Both the position numbers and the translations under genes were made by a program. Below, one piece after another: positions 34,400-46,513 of a DNA stretch of 64,000 bases. Origin of the DNA: Eutypa lata (lineage: Eukaryota; Ascomycota; Sordariomycetes; Xylariales; Diatrypaceae); contig JAKULF010000001.1 of the NCBI GenBank assembly GCA_022661535.1, forward strand, positions 3,162,001-3,226,000, written 5' to 3'. Each line of letters opens with the position of its first letter. The stretch's first letter is position 1. A model generated the notes under the pieces. That model was given only the letters and a program-made list of their open reading frames with translations. It made no database searches and had not been told where the DNA came from.

Positions 34400-37108
34400 C
34401 AGCGATAGACTGAGATGACTGCTCCTTGCCGCAACCAATCCTCAAAGTGGCAAAATAGGTCGCGCTCTTTGTGATGTTGAAGATGGATACTTCTGTTCCA
34501 GCCCGCAACGTCAACATGTTGCAGATTTTGACAACGATCGAGGAATCAACGCCATAGTCTGAAAGTTTCTTGTGCACATCAACCTCCGGGTTTCCCACCA
34601 TGAAGATATCGGTGACTTTCTTGCAGATGGCATCTACTACGGCGCCCGCAGCGTCTTCGAACGTACTAGCTTGCGAATATTCTGGACCCGATGTCTGACA
34701 AGTGCGCAGGTCCTCGATTCGAGGATGCTACAGTTTTCGCTCGCTCGGGGTATCACAAAGGGGCAAAGCGCGTATCGTGGAACATGGTGATCTCTTCCAA
34801 GTACAGACCAGGGCCGGTGTAGGATTTGGCCGGAAAATGGCGAGACCATGGCGGATTTGACAGCTTCTAGGACGTCGTTCTCGCTCAAAATTGTATAGCC
34901 CATCTTATGCATGCATTCCGCTGTTCCGCCATGCTCGACCACGTAACCAGCTGACTCCACGACGCACGCCATTTTAGGTCAAGGGAGAATACCTTGGGGG
35001 TTGCGATAGAAGGCGAGCGCATTTTGGAAGCAATCACCAGCGCAATGGTTGCTTCAGTGTCCAGGAAGTATCGTAGAACATACATGACGTCATTGCACTC
35101 TGCGAATCCATAGCTGTAGTTTCTCCCATTGCATGGGGTAATGACTGCCTTTCTCGAATATTGTTGTCAAGTGAAGAATGTCCTCGATTAGCTAGTGATT
35201 TCTGGAGCGGTCGAGATGAAGTGACGCTAAACGCTCCCTAGCAAATTCTTCTCTGACAAATCTCAGGAAACCAATGTTCAACGCAGCATCGACGTTGTTG
35301 CATGAGAAAGCTCCCCTCTTTGTTAGCCAGAGGACAGCCTTTGCACGTGTGCACATCAACTTGATGCCTTCGAAGTCAGTGGCATTCGGATTCTTCGTTG
35401 TCGCTGAATCGAACTCGCCGAGGTAGATGCACAGTTTGCCATCGGGCACTATGGATTGGAGGGGCCAAATCGATAGGAAAGTACCTGCTGGAAGACCGAT
35501 GTTGGAACAAAGAGCCTCGACCTAATTGGTAAGCGACGCTGATGTCGTGTCTCTTAATACTAGGACTAGTTCGGGATTCGACGTGTTTTATTCGTTGGGC
35601 GTCGCTGGTGTCGATACAATGACATTGAAACAATGAATGGAATTATTCGTGTTGGCAATCATGGACTTCGAGATGAACACCGTCGAACCCCCTTTTTCTG
35701 CGTAGGGCACGGTCTTAATGGCTGGTAGTTAAAGATGATATCCATCCTTTCTCCTTTTCCGTCCCCTGACATTAAAATTAGTTAAAATTTTACTAATATG
35801 TTTATGATGCCGGAGAGACCCCTTACTCAATCACACTCCGGTAGCAAGCTGAACGCAAACTGTAAATCCAGTTCATCTTTCATAGGCTCCATCATGATCA
35901 GCTTTCCCCCATGCTTCAGTAGCCGTCAGGTTCCGGTGCCGTGTGCCTCAAATCATGTTGTAACAGCAGGATCTAGCCTAGACTTCTGATAGCAGCTCTT
36001 GGTAAGTTCCTCGTGGGCTGTTTGGCTTGGTGTTGTGATAGTATTCGTCTTGCCATCCTGGTTTATACCCGTTTGTCGGACGACTGTGCGCAAAGAGGAT
36101 CATCATCGCGAAGAGTGTCGTCTAACCGTTTAAGTACTGCGGTTGCCGACCCTTCACCTCGTCCATATTCATTTGCGCGATTATTAAATACAAATGATTT
36201 CCCTTCGAGGGAGGGAAGTCTATAATCATTTTAGTTGGATTCCAATGCAACTATTTTAAACATGATAATGACGGTAGCTCATGTCAATGACGACATCACA
36301 GAAACATATCAGGACGGAGCATGATATTAACACCTGTCACCCCCTACAACTGATATATCACTCTCCCAAGCTTTCAGACTTTGACTGGTGGAACGCGGTG
36401 AGCGTAGTAGAACACCCAGTATCGGCCCCATAGATCATAAAAATGAGAAATCCGATTTGACGCCATAGCTCTACCAACACCTAACAAAAGGAGACGGCGT
36501 AACGTTTCAGGAGATCTCGCATGTGACTTTCCGCATGGTCGTGGAAGAGAGTGCCGGCGAATACCGACGTTTTAGAACCAGCAACACTCTCCAGAGTGAG
36601 GCCCATTTGGCAGATAGAAAGGGGTATATGTTCCAAGTACTTTAATTGTAGTTTCAGTTCTGGAGAGAAGAACTATTTCAACAGCCTCATACGTTGTTTC
36701 GACATGAAGCCGACACTGAGGATCCAAACTCTGATTCTTATTAGCGACATTAGTGGAATGTTAAGATGCCATTTCAACTCACTGCAGCAGCTTCAAGGAA
36801 AAATTGAAAGAGTCGGCGTCAAGAACTGATATATCTTCTTTCAGGAAATGCCCCCCTAATGACGTTGAGCTATATAAATATGTCAGTCACATAGGTCACC
36901 TACAAGAGGCAAGATGCATTGTAAATACCGTGCCGGCTATGTCTTTCTTCGGGTGATAGAAATCGTCCAGGTTGAATCGTGAAAGGGGTATTCTGCTCCA
37001 GCCACTCCGGCCCTCGGCGCACATTTTCCAGAGTCTCTCGGGGCTATTGGCATCACCGGAAACCCGGCAAGCCACGCCAATAAGTGCTATTGGCGTAGAA
37101 TCATCCAT
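34400..37108 (-). pseudogene. Decayed highly reducing type I polyketide synthase
   Basis: Order from the 5' end: the ATG at 37108 opens a normal ketosynthase start (PIALIGVACRVSGDANSPERLW, then FNLDDFYHP). After a likely intron come GGHFLKEDISVLDADSF, then DPQCRLHVETTYEAVE and ESVAGSKTSVFAGTLFHD. The active-site block DTGCSTTLTA lies at 36406-36423 after a frame change from SNRISHFYD. Further on are [34 protein letters not shown] and, after a stop, EAHGTGT at 35929-35949. Acyltransferase and dehydratase parts are missing. A linker (TKRGAFSCNNVDAALNIGFL) at about 35192-35449, the end of a ketoreductase (ALAFYRNPQGI, a stop, then SAGYVVEHGGTAE) and an acyl-carrier-like YGVDSSIVV end it. The whole is 2.7 kb against about 7 kb for a working gene, with several stops and frameshifts, so it cannot make a full enzyme. 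Confidence 0.9.
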
Positions 37109-40100
37109 CCTTGGTAATCGACGTTTTGGTTCGTTTAAGGCTCAAAAGGTGCTGTTGCCGAGAGACGAACAAGATGGGCGGACAAAAAGCATTTCCAGCA
37201 ATGCTTGCGCCTGTATTGGTCTCGTTTCCGAGAAATAAAGGAGGATAGTCCGTGGGACATGTTAAGGACTTCGTTAAGGGGCTCAAGAAACGATATCGTA
37301 TTGTAGAGAATACAAGTATTTGACTACATATATACGGGTTGTGCACGATATGTTACAATTAGAGATTGACGAACACATGGGTGTGCATCCTTCCAGTCAC
37401 CAAAATATAGTACATCAATTGCTACTAGTTAGGCCGTAAGGCTGGGTGGCAGGATGAGTATAAATAGTCCCATAGGATTCTTTTGGGTTGCATCAAGCTG
37501 CCTAAAGTAACTCCGCATCGACCCACGACTTCGAATGCTTATTGAATGCGATATCATGGAGATCCAGGTTCTAACCACTCCAGGGCATTTCCGATGAGTC
37601 CAAGAGAATTCGTCTCAAGTAAGCGTATGCACCTGCTCCAAACTTATGTACTATTTGTGCAGATCTGTTACCACGTTAAGAAACTTACGTTAGAACTAGC
37701 TACGGTAGGTAGGTAGTTAAAAGATAGGAGACGCTTTTATGCAAGCGTGTTCGGAATCGCAATCGGATTCATGCGTGCAGCTGTCCCTACAGCCTGTATA
37801 ATCAAGTGCATCGTTACTTTATACATAATTCCTCTCCTTCAATATGGTATTTTGGTGTTATGAAGTTTTAGTATAGCATGCAGCTTCAACTGTTAAGTGC
37901 CGCTTGGTTAGGTGCTCATATAGTTAAGTGGAGTCTACGGCAGTGATACCGTGGTGGGTGTTGCTGGCGTTAGCCCCAGCAAGGATCAATGAGGCATAAT
38001 TAGCAGACGCAACACCCGAGGAAAGATAACAAATAAAATGAAATGAAACATTTGCTGTAGCTCATCCTAAAAATCTTATGAGAGCTTTCGGATGCCACTG
38101 ATATCGGGGTGATATATGGCATGGGTTTAAGTAGTTATCAAACTGTGATGTCGTGTCACACAACCATCAAGTAAACCAAACACAAACAATATACGAAGTA
38201 GTCGGTTAGGGTTCATCAAAAACCTACACCTCTCATGATAGTTAAAGGGGAGAGGTGAGGCCACGGAGCATTTTTGGAGACTGAAACATTCTTGACAAGA
38301 TAGGTGTTTACTTAACAGGAGTAGATTAGTAGCATAACGGTTTTGGGGGCCGTCGCTTACCGTAAGCACACTAGCACAGGTAGGTAGATCCCCGGCATGC
38401 CCTTCCCCAGGATTCTGATATCCAGCGCGGCTGTCGTCATCTGGAAATCGACGGGTTTCCGATACCAAAGCTCGGCTTGAAGCTGCCCTCATAGACAAGC
38501 GCAGAGTTGTTAGGCACGCTGGCTAGTCAGAAAGGTCGCATAGCTACGCACAGCGGTGAACTCATTCTTGAGCTCGGTGAGGTCGGGGCGCAAGCGTGAC
38601 GAGACTACCGAGATCGTCAGCTCCGCTCCGACGTAATATACCATCTACCCCATATGTCTGTGCCGTACACGAACGGCAGATCCCTCGTCGATGGCGCGCA
38701 GGAGCTTGGGCTCAGAACCCAGATCCACAGTGCCGTTAGCGAGACATAATACTCTTTCTTCAATGCCAATAATACCTTCATCTTCAACACGTCCTTCTAG
38801 AAATGCGAGAAACGGCCCACCTCAGGGACGCCTTAGCCTCTAGGTTATGTCCGTGAAGCTGGCGAAAGCGAGTTCGCCAGCTTAAGAAGGTGGCTATAAT
38901 CCCCAATTGGTTTACAGGGTCGAGCTGAGGAATGGCCCTGGCGCGATCCTAGCTAGTCTAGGTATGTAGTTAGATTAGCCTAGTCGATAAGATCTTGGGG
39001 ATGCTCTTTGCGCTGCAGCGCTAAGGGGCGTCATGGAGGACAGAGACCCCAGTCGCATTCATTATGTTATGCTGATTGAGAAAGGATTGAAGATTAGATC
39101 AAGCTGGATGAAGCTTGCTTGGACTGCCACTACCGACGCAAGACCAATTTCCGCCTCGTCATAGTTAGCTCGGGGACACCCGAGAAGAGGACAGAGGGCC
39201 CCGCCGTCAAGTATGGAGACTATCTAGGTCCCCTTGCTGCACAGCTCTTTATATGTATGTATTGTACGAGGGCTACACTAACTAGCTGTTAGAGCAACCG
39301 TTAAATATCAAATCCCATTCTCAAGTCCGGCTGAGAGAGTGGTGCCATTCCGCAGACTTGACTCTCGGCCACCCTGCTGCTCATGAACCACTCACTCACC
39401 TAGTCTGCTAGCTAGAGGACAACTTACTGATCTAAGGTAAGGAACGTTTCAGCGCTGTGATTACTGAATCCGAGAAAACTCGCTGCCCAGAGAAGATGTC
39501 ATCAAACCGTGGCTATAAGGCGTGAGTTGCCGGAACTGGTCAACCACATCCCGAAAGCAGCCCTGTGGTTCGTTTAATGTGCTAATTCAAGAAGGGCCTG
39601 GTCGGAAGGAGGTTGGTATAGATTGTATAGTTTATTTCTTGGAACATCCTTGGCAGCATAGCCGACCCAGATAGTCCTAGTACTAGGAGTATTAATCGTG
39701 TCTATTACGGAAGGAAGGTTAGATATCGGAGGCTATGTTCGGTTGAAAGAGGACCCAGACTATGCTATATTCGCTAGTCAGATAATCACTCCGGAGTCCG
39801 GCTCCTATTACGGCCTAGCAACATAGGTACCTAGGCTGCATTGCCTATCTCGAAAGCACATTAGGACCCTTCGAATCGCAATGCTAAATCCCCAATAGCT
39901 CACAAGATTGCCATATTAGGGGTCGCAACACCGGTCGCATTACGGCTTTTCACACTACCTACCTACATAGGTAGCCTTAGGACTGTCAGCGTGCCAAGTA
40001 CAATGCACATACGAACGAGCAAGAGGATTTTCCCACTAACTAACGAGGAAAGGCCTATCTATATCTAGGCAAAGGAGCTTCATCACATATATGGCATCGC

Positions 40101-42421
40101 TCAGATTATGTTCAAGATACCATCAATCTACTCTAACTACGAAGTTGAGTAGTGATTACTACCTAGACGAGCTTAGTACACGGGGGAAAGGTATCTCAGA
40201 TGGGTATCGAGGGGCGGGGGCAGAGCTATGACAACGCTATGGTGATACCTACCTAGCAGCTCCAAGACCAGCCTGGCAGGGCTTGATCTATCTATAGGTA
40301 ATATAGTTAACAGAGCACCTAATCAATGACGTTTTGTCAATTCCCCTTGTTGCGCCGGTAAGAACAGCTAAAGGACCTGGAGGCAAACTAGAATCGATGC
40401 GGCAATAAAAAGTCACGTGTTTTTGGAGTAAAAATCTGGACTTAGAGGTTCAATTTTAGCGAAATGATATGTTTTCAAGGCACATGTTTAGACACCACAT
40501 AGGTAGATATAGAAAAGTAGAACGTCTTGAAAGAGGATGCTTTTGAGCATACTTCTGCCCGCTCCCGTTTCTACTATACCTGCCTACATACACGCACTTA
40601 GAAAGTATACATATATGTATGATCTAGCTAACTAGGGTGGGGTTTTGACCCCCGGAGTTAAGTCTTGCGATATACTACCTACAGGTACCTAGGTAGTTGT
40701 CTGCAAATACTAGTGGTCAGTAGTTGAAGAATGAACTGTCAAGCGTAGTAAAGGCTGCCCTGCACGTAAGTGACATGCTATTGGATAAAGTACGACAAAT
40801 GGGCATTGTCCACTTTAGAATTATATAAACATCTACAGACACTTCAAGGGCACGATACGCGTAGTAGGTAAATTATTCGCTTTATTTGGAGGAGGCGTGA
40901 GCTCTTTTCTATAGGCTAGTTTTACGTATTGCTTACGTAATAAAACAATAATGTAACAGCGGCTTTTATGAGCCGCGTACGAGCCCAGTTTGTTATATAA
41001 GTGAACTAGCTTAAGAAAAACTGCTTAAAAAAAACACTAAAATAAAGATAAAAGATTAAACATCTTTAAGTTTCCTTTATTAAAACGCTTTAAGGGGGGT
41101 GGGTGGGCGAATTTCGAATCATTTACGATGCGTATTTGCCTTAAAGTTGATATTGTAGAAGGAAGAGATCTAAGTGGGCCCTATTAGGCTTGTAGAATTT
41201 TTCATTTTAAGCGGTTGGTCAACCACGAGACCACACATATATTTCGCTGGCTGAAGGAAACGGGCCGGCAAACCGATCGCGGACGAACTCAAGGGCTTGA
41301 GTGCCAATAGCGATCAAAACATGTCGACGAAGCATGTTACCTTCTTAAACGCAAATAGTCCACCATAAACCTGCTCCTCATCGCATCTGGAACGCTGGCT
41401 ACAGGTAGACATAAGTTCATAGAGTTCTTGTGTACATGCGCACATGATTCATACCTCGATGCAGCCCGTGTTTATCTTGTTCGTTTGATTGCGCCGTGAT
41501 ATTTCATATACCCAGGAAGGTTTCCACTCCTTGTCCCGCCGTCCTCACGTATTACTTCCGCGTACGTTTTATTGTCAACCTGGTTCCGCTACTAACGAAA
41601 GGCGACATCTCTACGCCAGCGCCATCACACTTTTCGCCTTCAGCGAGGAAAGTAAGGTCTTCCTAGACCAATTACCAGTAAACCGCCTAAGCTTATCATC
41701 GGCACGAGGACACTATGCGTTTATGACCATTTCCAAGCAAGCCCCCTGAAATATTGCAATATTGTTCATGCATGGTCACACGAGCTTCGTCAGCACGCGA
41801 CTTCCGCACAAAACTTAAGAACCCTACCAAGGCCACAACGAGGGCTTCACTCACAAGTCTGAATAAATCTTTTTACACATTCTGGCATATCATGTGGTAA
41901 CAGAGGTAGAAATCTTACTCAGTCTCAGGAACCGCGACATCGTCTGTGAGCTGGTGCTTATTGTAAGGATATGTTAATGCGACTTCCCACGAGATAGATT
42001 CCCCCAACACCTATAATGCCTCCATTCAGCGTCAGCAAAACGGGTGAGAACGGAAGCCTAATATACGTAGACTTCATAGAATGATTAAGTATCCGACCAT
42101 GTAAACATCCGATTCCATTTAGAAGCACATCTTGTGATGGGATTAATATATACACTCATGTCGTCCCAGTCCCACATTGTATGATGATAATGACAGAAGA
42201 TTAGGGGGGATAGGATTTTCAGGAGACTGGGCGGTGGTAGTCCAGGAGATTGTATAAGTGGACAGAATATCTTCCAAATGGTCATACCTATAGCCATTTC
42301 GTAACCATTGTCAAGTTGTCCAAGAAATAAATTATATAAACGTGTTTACCTTGTAGAGAACTGAAGAAAATGACACAAATTTATTACCTACATAATGTCA
42401 CCAAAGAACTCTTACATGAAA
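37109..42421. other. Longest gene-free stretch, 5.3 kb
   Basis: I see no gene that can be defended. The ORF at 38127-38498 (-) and that at 41489-41749 (+) have no family likeness. The region is dotted with palindromic TACCTAGGTA-type or CTACCTAC words (about 37696, 39954, 40245, 40685). It has an 11-bp perfect hairpin at 38856-38883 and an A-rich patch at 41020-41090. It may hold decayed genes of the former PKS locus beyond recognition. Confidence 0.45.
38856..38883. repeat. Perfect hairpin, 11-bp stem, 6-nt loop
   Basis: The arms are AAGCTGGCGAA (38856-38866) and TTCGCCAGCTT (38873-38883), with loop AGCGAG. No gene lies within 1 kb on either side, so its role, if any, is unknown. Confidence 0.7.
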
Positions 42422-43703
42422 TCAAATTTTGTACACCAGTTTCTTGCCGCTGACCTGATTCTTTCTCATTTCGTCCAGACCACCAAGTATGCCTTCAAGA
42501 CCTCCAGATCGTAGACTAACTGGGTGCACCTTAAGTTTCCCCTGAGTGAAAAGTTCTTCGGCAAGACTCCAAAACTTAGCGGCGAACTCGAAATTTTCGC
42601 GTTTGCCGGGCCATTCGATGCCAAACTTGCTAAAAGACTCGCCGGTGGCCACGTAACCCAGAGTCATTGCAGCAGTCACATCTTTCCGAGGAAACGTATC
42701 GGTATTAAATAACAGGCTGCTGTACTTCCCGCCCTTAGGGCCAATAGCCTGAGCCGAAATATCCGCCGAGGAACCTTCCGAAATGCAGTCGAAGGCATAG
42801 GCGAGCTCACTGTTCGTGGCTTTGCGAATATCGTCTCCGACGGTAGGGGAGTTGTAATCGAAGACCTGGTCGGCTCCAAGGCTTTTGACGAGGTCGAAGT
42901 TACGTGGCGAGCAGGTCGTGATGACCTCAAGCCCGGATAGCTTCGCAAATTGAATGGCGAGGGTGCCGGTTGCGGTGCTACCTCCATAAATAAGAACTGG
43001 GAATGGCTTCTCGGCCGGTGCAGTAGGCCAGGGAAGACCGAGGGACTGATAAAGCCCCTGGCCGACGGTAGTGATTCCGACGCCTAGTGTCGATGCTTCC
43101 TCCATTGATAGCGTATTAGGGACTTTGAGGGCAATGTCCGGCTTGCTACATCATCTGTTCTTAGCTGTTTAAATCAATAGACAATGTAGAGATTATTCGG
43201 GAATTTGCGTCCTGTTCGGAGGCTGAGAACTCCTATTGACAAAGAAAGGTACTCCCGAAACACATAACATGGATAAAAATGATGCCGGAGATTGCTTACA
43301 CCATGATATGTTCAGCAAAGGCGCCATCCTCCTTGTTGTTGTTGTTTGCTGTCATCGTTAGCTTGTTACCACATAGCGATTCATGAAGCTGCACCCGCTC
43401 TATCGCCGAATAGCTTTCACCCAAGAAAAACTTACAACCATGAGCAACGCCGGCAATCTTGTCACCGACCTTCAATGACTTAATAACACCGGGGCCGATT
43501 TCCTCCACGACACCGGCATAGTCACATCCGACCAAACAACCGGAACTCCCATACTCATCGATATGCTTCCAGTCGGTAGGGTTCAGAGCCACCGCAACCG
43601 TTTTAACTTTCGCGTAGCCAGGACGAATCTCTGGGACAGGAGCGTCAGATATCACCGCTGCAAGCTTCTCGGCCTGAATAACGAGAGCTTTTTGGTATGA
43701 CAT
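42422..43703 (-). CDS. Zinc-type MDR oxidoreductase, trans-enoylreductase-like
   Basis: Medium-chain dehydrogenase/reductase of the group that includes stand-alone enoylreductases of fungal polyketide clusters (LovC type) and other quinone or enoyl reductases. Exons: 43703-43436, 43348-43300 and 43145-42422, giving 346 residues. The introns (87 and 154 nt) are needed to restore AGVAHG-S-NNNNKEDGAFAEHI and then KPDIALKVPNTLSMEEA. Visible blocks are ALNPTDWKHID, VGCDYAGVVEEIG, the LGVGITTVGQGLYQSLGLP segment and the NADPH loop YGGSTATGTLAIQFAKLSG. Structural zinc ligands are absent, as expected for the group. It is the nearest intact enzyme gene to the PKS relic on this side, 5.3 kb away. Confidence 0.9.
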
Positions 43704-44852
43704 TGTTTCGAACAGGTGAATGAAGTTAGGTATGGGTAAAGCTATGATTTACCAGGTTTATGGAAATCAAAATGTTAGTCGATTATGACCTCAATATTTG
43801 TATGATAGTTGGCTGATCTTGCACTGATCACGAGAACAATATCATGAATTATTTAATTCCATATATACTGGATGTATCTAACATTTCTAATTTACAGTTT
43901 AAGTAGATGCCAACGACTCACCATCCGTAAGGGAATAGCTGAGTATTCGACATGCTAGACGAGCGATGACGTACAATGGCCGGTAGTGGTGTGATTAGTA
44001 ATTGCGACGATTATAAATTCAAGGAGATAAAAACGGATAAAAAGGTCCAGAAAATCGGGGTTCTTCCTACACACGAAAGCGACTTCAAATAAACGACGTC
44101 TTTTATCTAACGAGTTCTTTTACTAGATTTCACGGCTAAATCCAGCTGGAAGCGTGTTTAACCTGACGTTGCATTATCTGCTTACCAATTCAGCTCGACT
44201 ATACGGTCCCGTCGACAGCTGACTCGATTAAGGCAACACAAGGTAATGATGCATCACGATGACTGTGCTCGCAATGTCCCGTTTTGGTAGCCAAGACACG
44301 AACCACGCATTAAGCTAACTTACCATGTAATAATAGTCATCGCAGTTAAGTCGGAATAATTACATAAAATAAGTAGCACAGAGTAGCTAAGGCTGGTGGT
44401 GGATCCACTTGGCCTTATCTCCCTTGTCTTTACATATGCAGATAGACACCCTCTTTCCAAGGATTCAGACCTCATAGAACTAAACTAACTCCGCATAGAC
44501 AAGAGATATATAGTTCGTGGTTAGGAGACACAAACCCCGTATAGTACTCGGCCGACAGTTACACCGACGGTATCCCAACGGCACTCGGGCGGCACCCTCA
44601 CAATAACAGCGTCTCCGTGCTACCATTCATGGGGTAAGGCAGATTCAGTAAGCTGTCGTCTACTCAAAGGACATAACCTCATCCTATATCCGAGTGAGAA
44701 GCAATATACCAATTCCTATCAATGGATGAATCAGACATGTTGCTTGCGATCATTACTTTGCTCTAAGAAAACCTTTACATTGTGTGCCACCGTCAGTCTA
44801 TCCCTCCTCTATCCAAGCCAATTTTCCATTGTATACGGTACTACTGTCTATA
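43704..44852. other. Intergenic, no gene seen
   Basis: Upstream side of the MDR gene and 3' flank of the esterase gene. No ORF with family likeness. Confidence 0.5.
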
Positions 44853-46513
44853 TTATTGCTTAATTACTGCCCCAATGTCCGTCAAGTATTTGCACCTCTG
44901 CTGTGATTCTTGCGCAACCGTTTCCATTTCCGTGTTGCCACCAGTTTGGAAGACGAGCCTCCGCTGGCTGGAACCGTTCCACCTCTCCCACTCCGCGGTA
45001 TCCGATAGTCGGAACGCGTTGGGGTCGAAGGATCGTATGAAGCTTGTCCAGTAACTTTGTATGATAGGCGTTATACGAGCATTGATCCCATCCGGGTTGT
45101 AGCTGGCTGGCGCTCCACGCGTATTCTCAGGTCCAAAGATCGCATTCACCTCAACAGTGTGTGGAACCCCGAGACCGTCGGCGATCTGCCCGGGATCTTC
45201 GACATTATAACGGTAGTTCCATGTCTGCGGAGCACCATATTGAGCTGCCATCGAGGAGATGAATATGGCTGGACACATGAACCGCATGTCACCGTAGGCA
45301 TCGCTTACTTGGCGCCAGTAGCAGCCTGAGTTTGGGCATGAGTCGTCTTTGTTTGGGTACAGAGAATTGATCTCGACCAAGTGATCTAGATCCAAATAGG
45401 GGTACTGAGTGTGAAGGAACAAGTCGCTACGCTCAATCGTCGCGGTATCTCGGGGAGTGAATATCGTCCCTCCATTCGTGTCGTCTCCGAAAATCAAGGG
45501 GACTTTAACGAACCTACCCCATGCGAACGAGTTATACGTGAGGTCGGTGATTAAGTCATAGTCTAGGACCGGGCCCCACATGAATACCGGCGCATTCGCT
45601 GTACCCGGGTATGGTACGTTGTTATTCTGGGCTTGCAGTTCCTCTGCCGTCTTGTTCCGAAGACACGCCAGAGACTCGGGCCCGACGCATCCGAGTCGGA
45701 TGGCGAAGTTCTTGTACTGGTACCGAGACTCCTCAATCGTCAGCACGGTAGCGAAGGAGGGGGATTCCGCTGCTGCTGCGTGGAAGAGGCCTTCGTTCCT
45801 GCCCCCATACGCAGCCAAGTGGATGCTGATGCTCGCCGCACCGGCCGAAGAACCCCCTAGCACAACATGGTTCGGATCGCCCCCAAATTCCGCGATATGA
45901 CGCTGGACCCACTCCATGGCCTTCCGTTGGTCCCGCAGGCCGTTGTTGGCCTTGACGTCGTTGTCGCTGGTGATGAAGCCATATGGTCCAACGCGGTAGT
46001 TGAACGTCACTACGATGATAGAGTGCCCGCTGGCGGCAATGAGACCGCTGCCGTCGAGGTTGGGGTTGCTGTTGGTGTTGAAGCCACCGCCCTGGATGAA
46101 GAAGAACACCGGAAGCTTCGAGTCAGCTGTCGTGTTTGCTGGGGCGTAGACATCCAGAAATAGACAGTCCTCTGAAGTGTCTGCGTTGCCTGGCGCAGCT
46201 CCTGTTCCTAAACACCATTTTCCATGCTGCACGAAAGTTTCACCGTATTAGGAATCCGACATCACAGAGCAAACGGGGGTGAGGCCTTTCTCACCTGGTC
46301 TACGATCTGAACCGCATCATTGCATGGCGGATCCTCGGGTGGTAGGAACCGCAGCTCATCCAGAGGTGGTGCCGCATAGCGGAGGCCTAGCCATTTTGTG
46401 ATATCATTTGGGGCCGAGATACCTTGGTACTTGTTACATCCTAGATCAACAGTATTATTCACAATCCCATATACCACCGACGAGTAGAGAACAAGGAAGA
46501 AGGACAAGCGCAT
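44853..46513 (-). CDS. Secreted type-B carboxylesterase/lipase
   Basis: Alpha/beta-hydrolase that would cleave carboxyl esters outside the cell. Exons: 46513-46295 and 46226-44853 (68-nt intron with a CTAAT branch site), giving 530 residues. There is a signal peptide MRLSFFLVLYSSVVYG. Family blocks are SEDCLFLDVY, FFIQGGGFN (oxyanion hole), the ANNGLRDQRKAMEWVQRHI segment and the nucleophile elbow VVLGGSSAGA, with Ser at about 200. The His block is GVPHTVEVNAIFG. The acidic member of the triad normally sits in a D/N-E-G-T motif. Here the codon at 45471-45473 is GGA, giving GDDTNGGTIF, so the expected Glu is Gly (about residue 325). Everything else looks intact. It may be a weakly active or repurposed esterase. 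Confidence 0.9.

Noticed and set aside
35798..36225. + strand ORFs of 63-70 codons
   Set aside because: They are complements of the decayed ketosynthase on the - strand.
45567..46163. ORFs of about 100 codons on the + strand
   Set aside because: Antisense shadows of the esterase exon.
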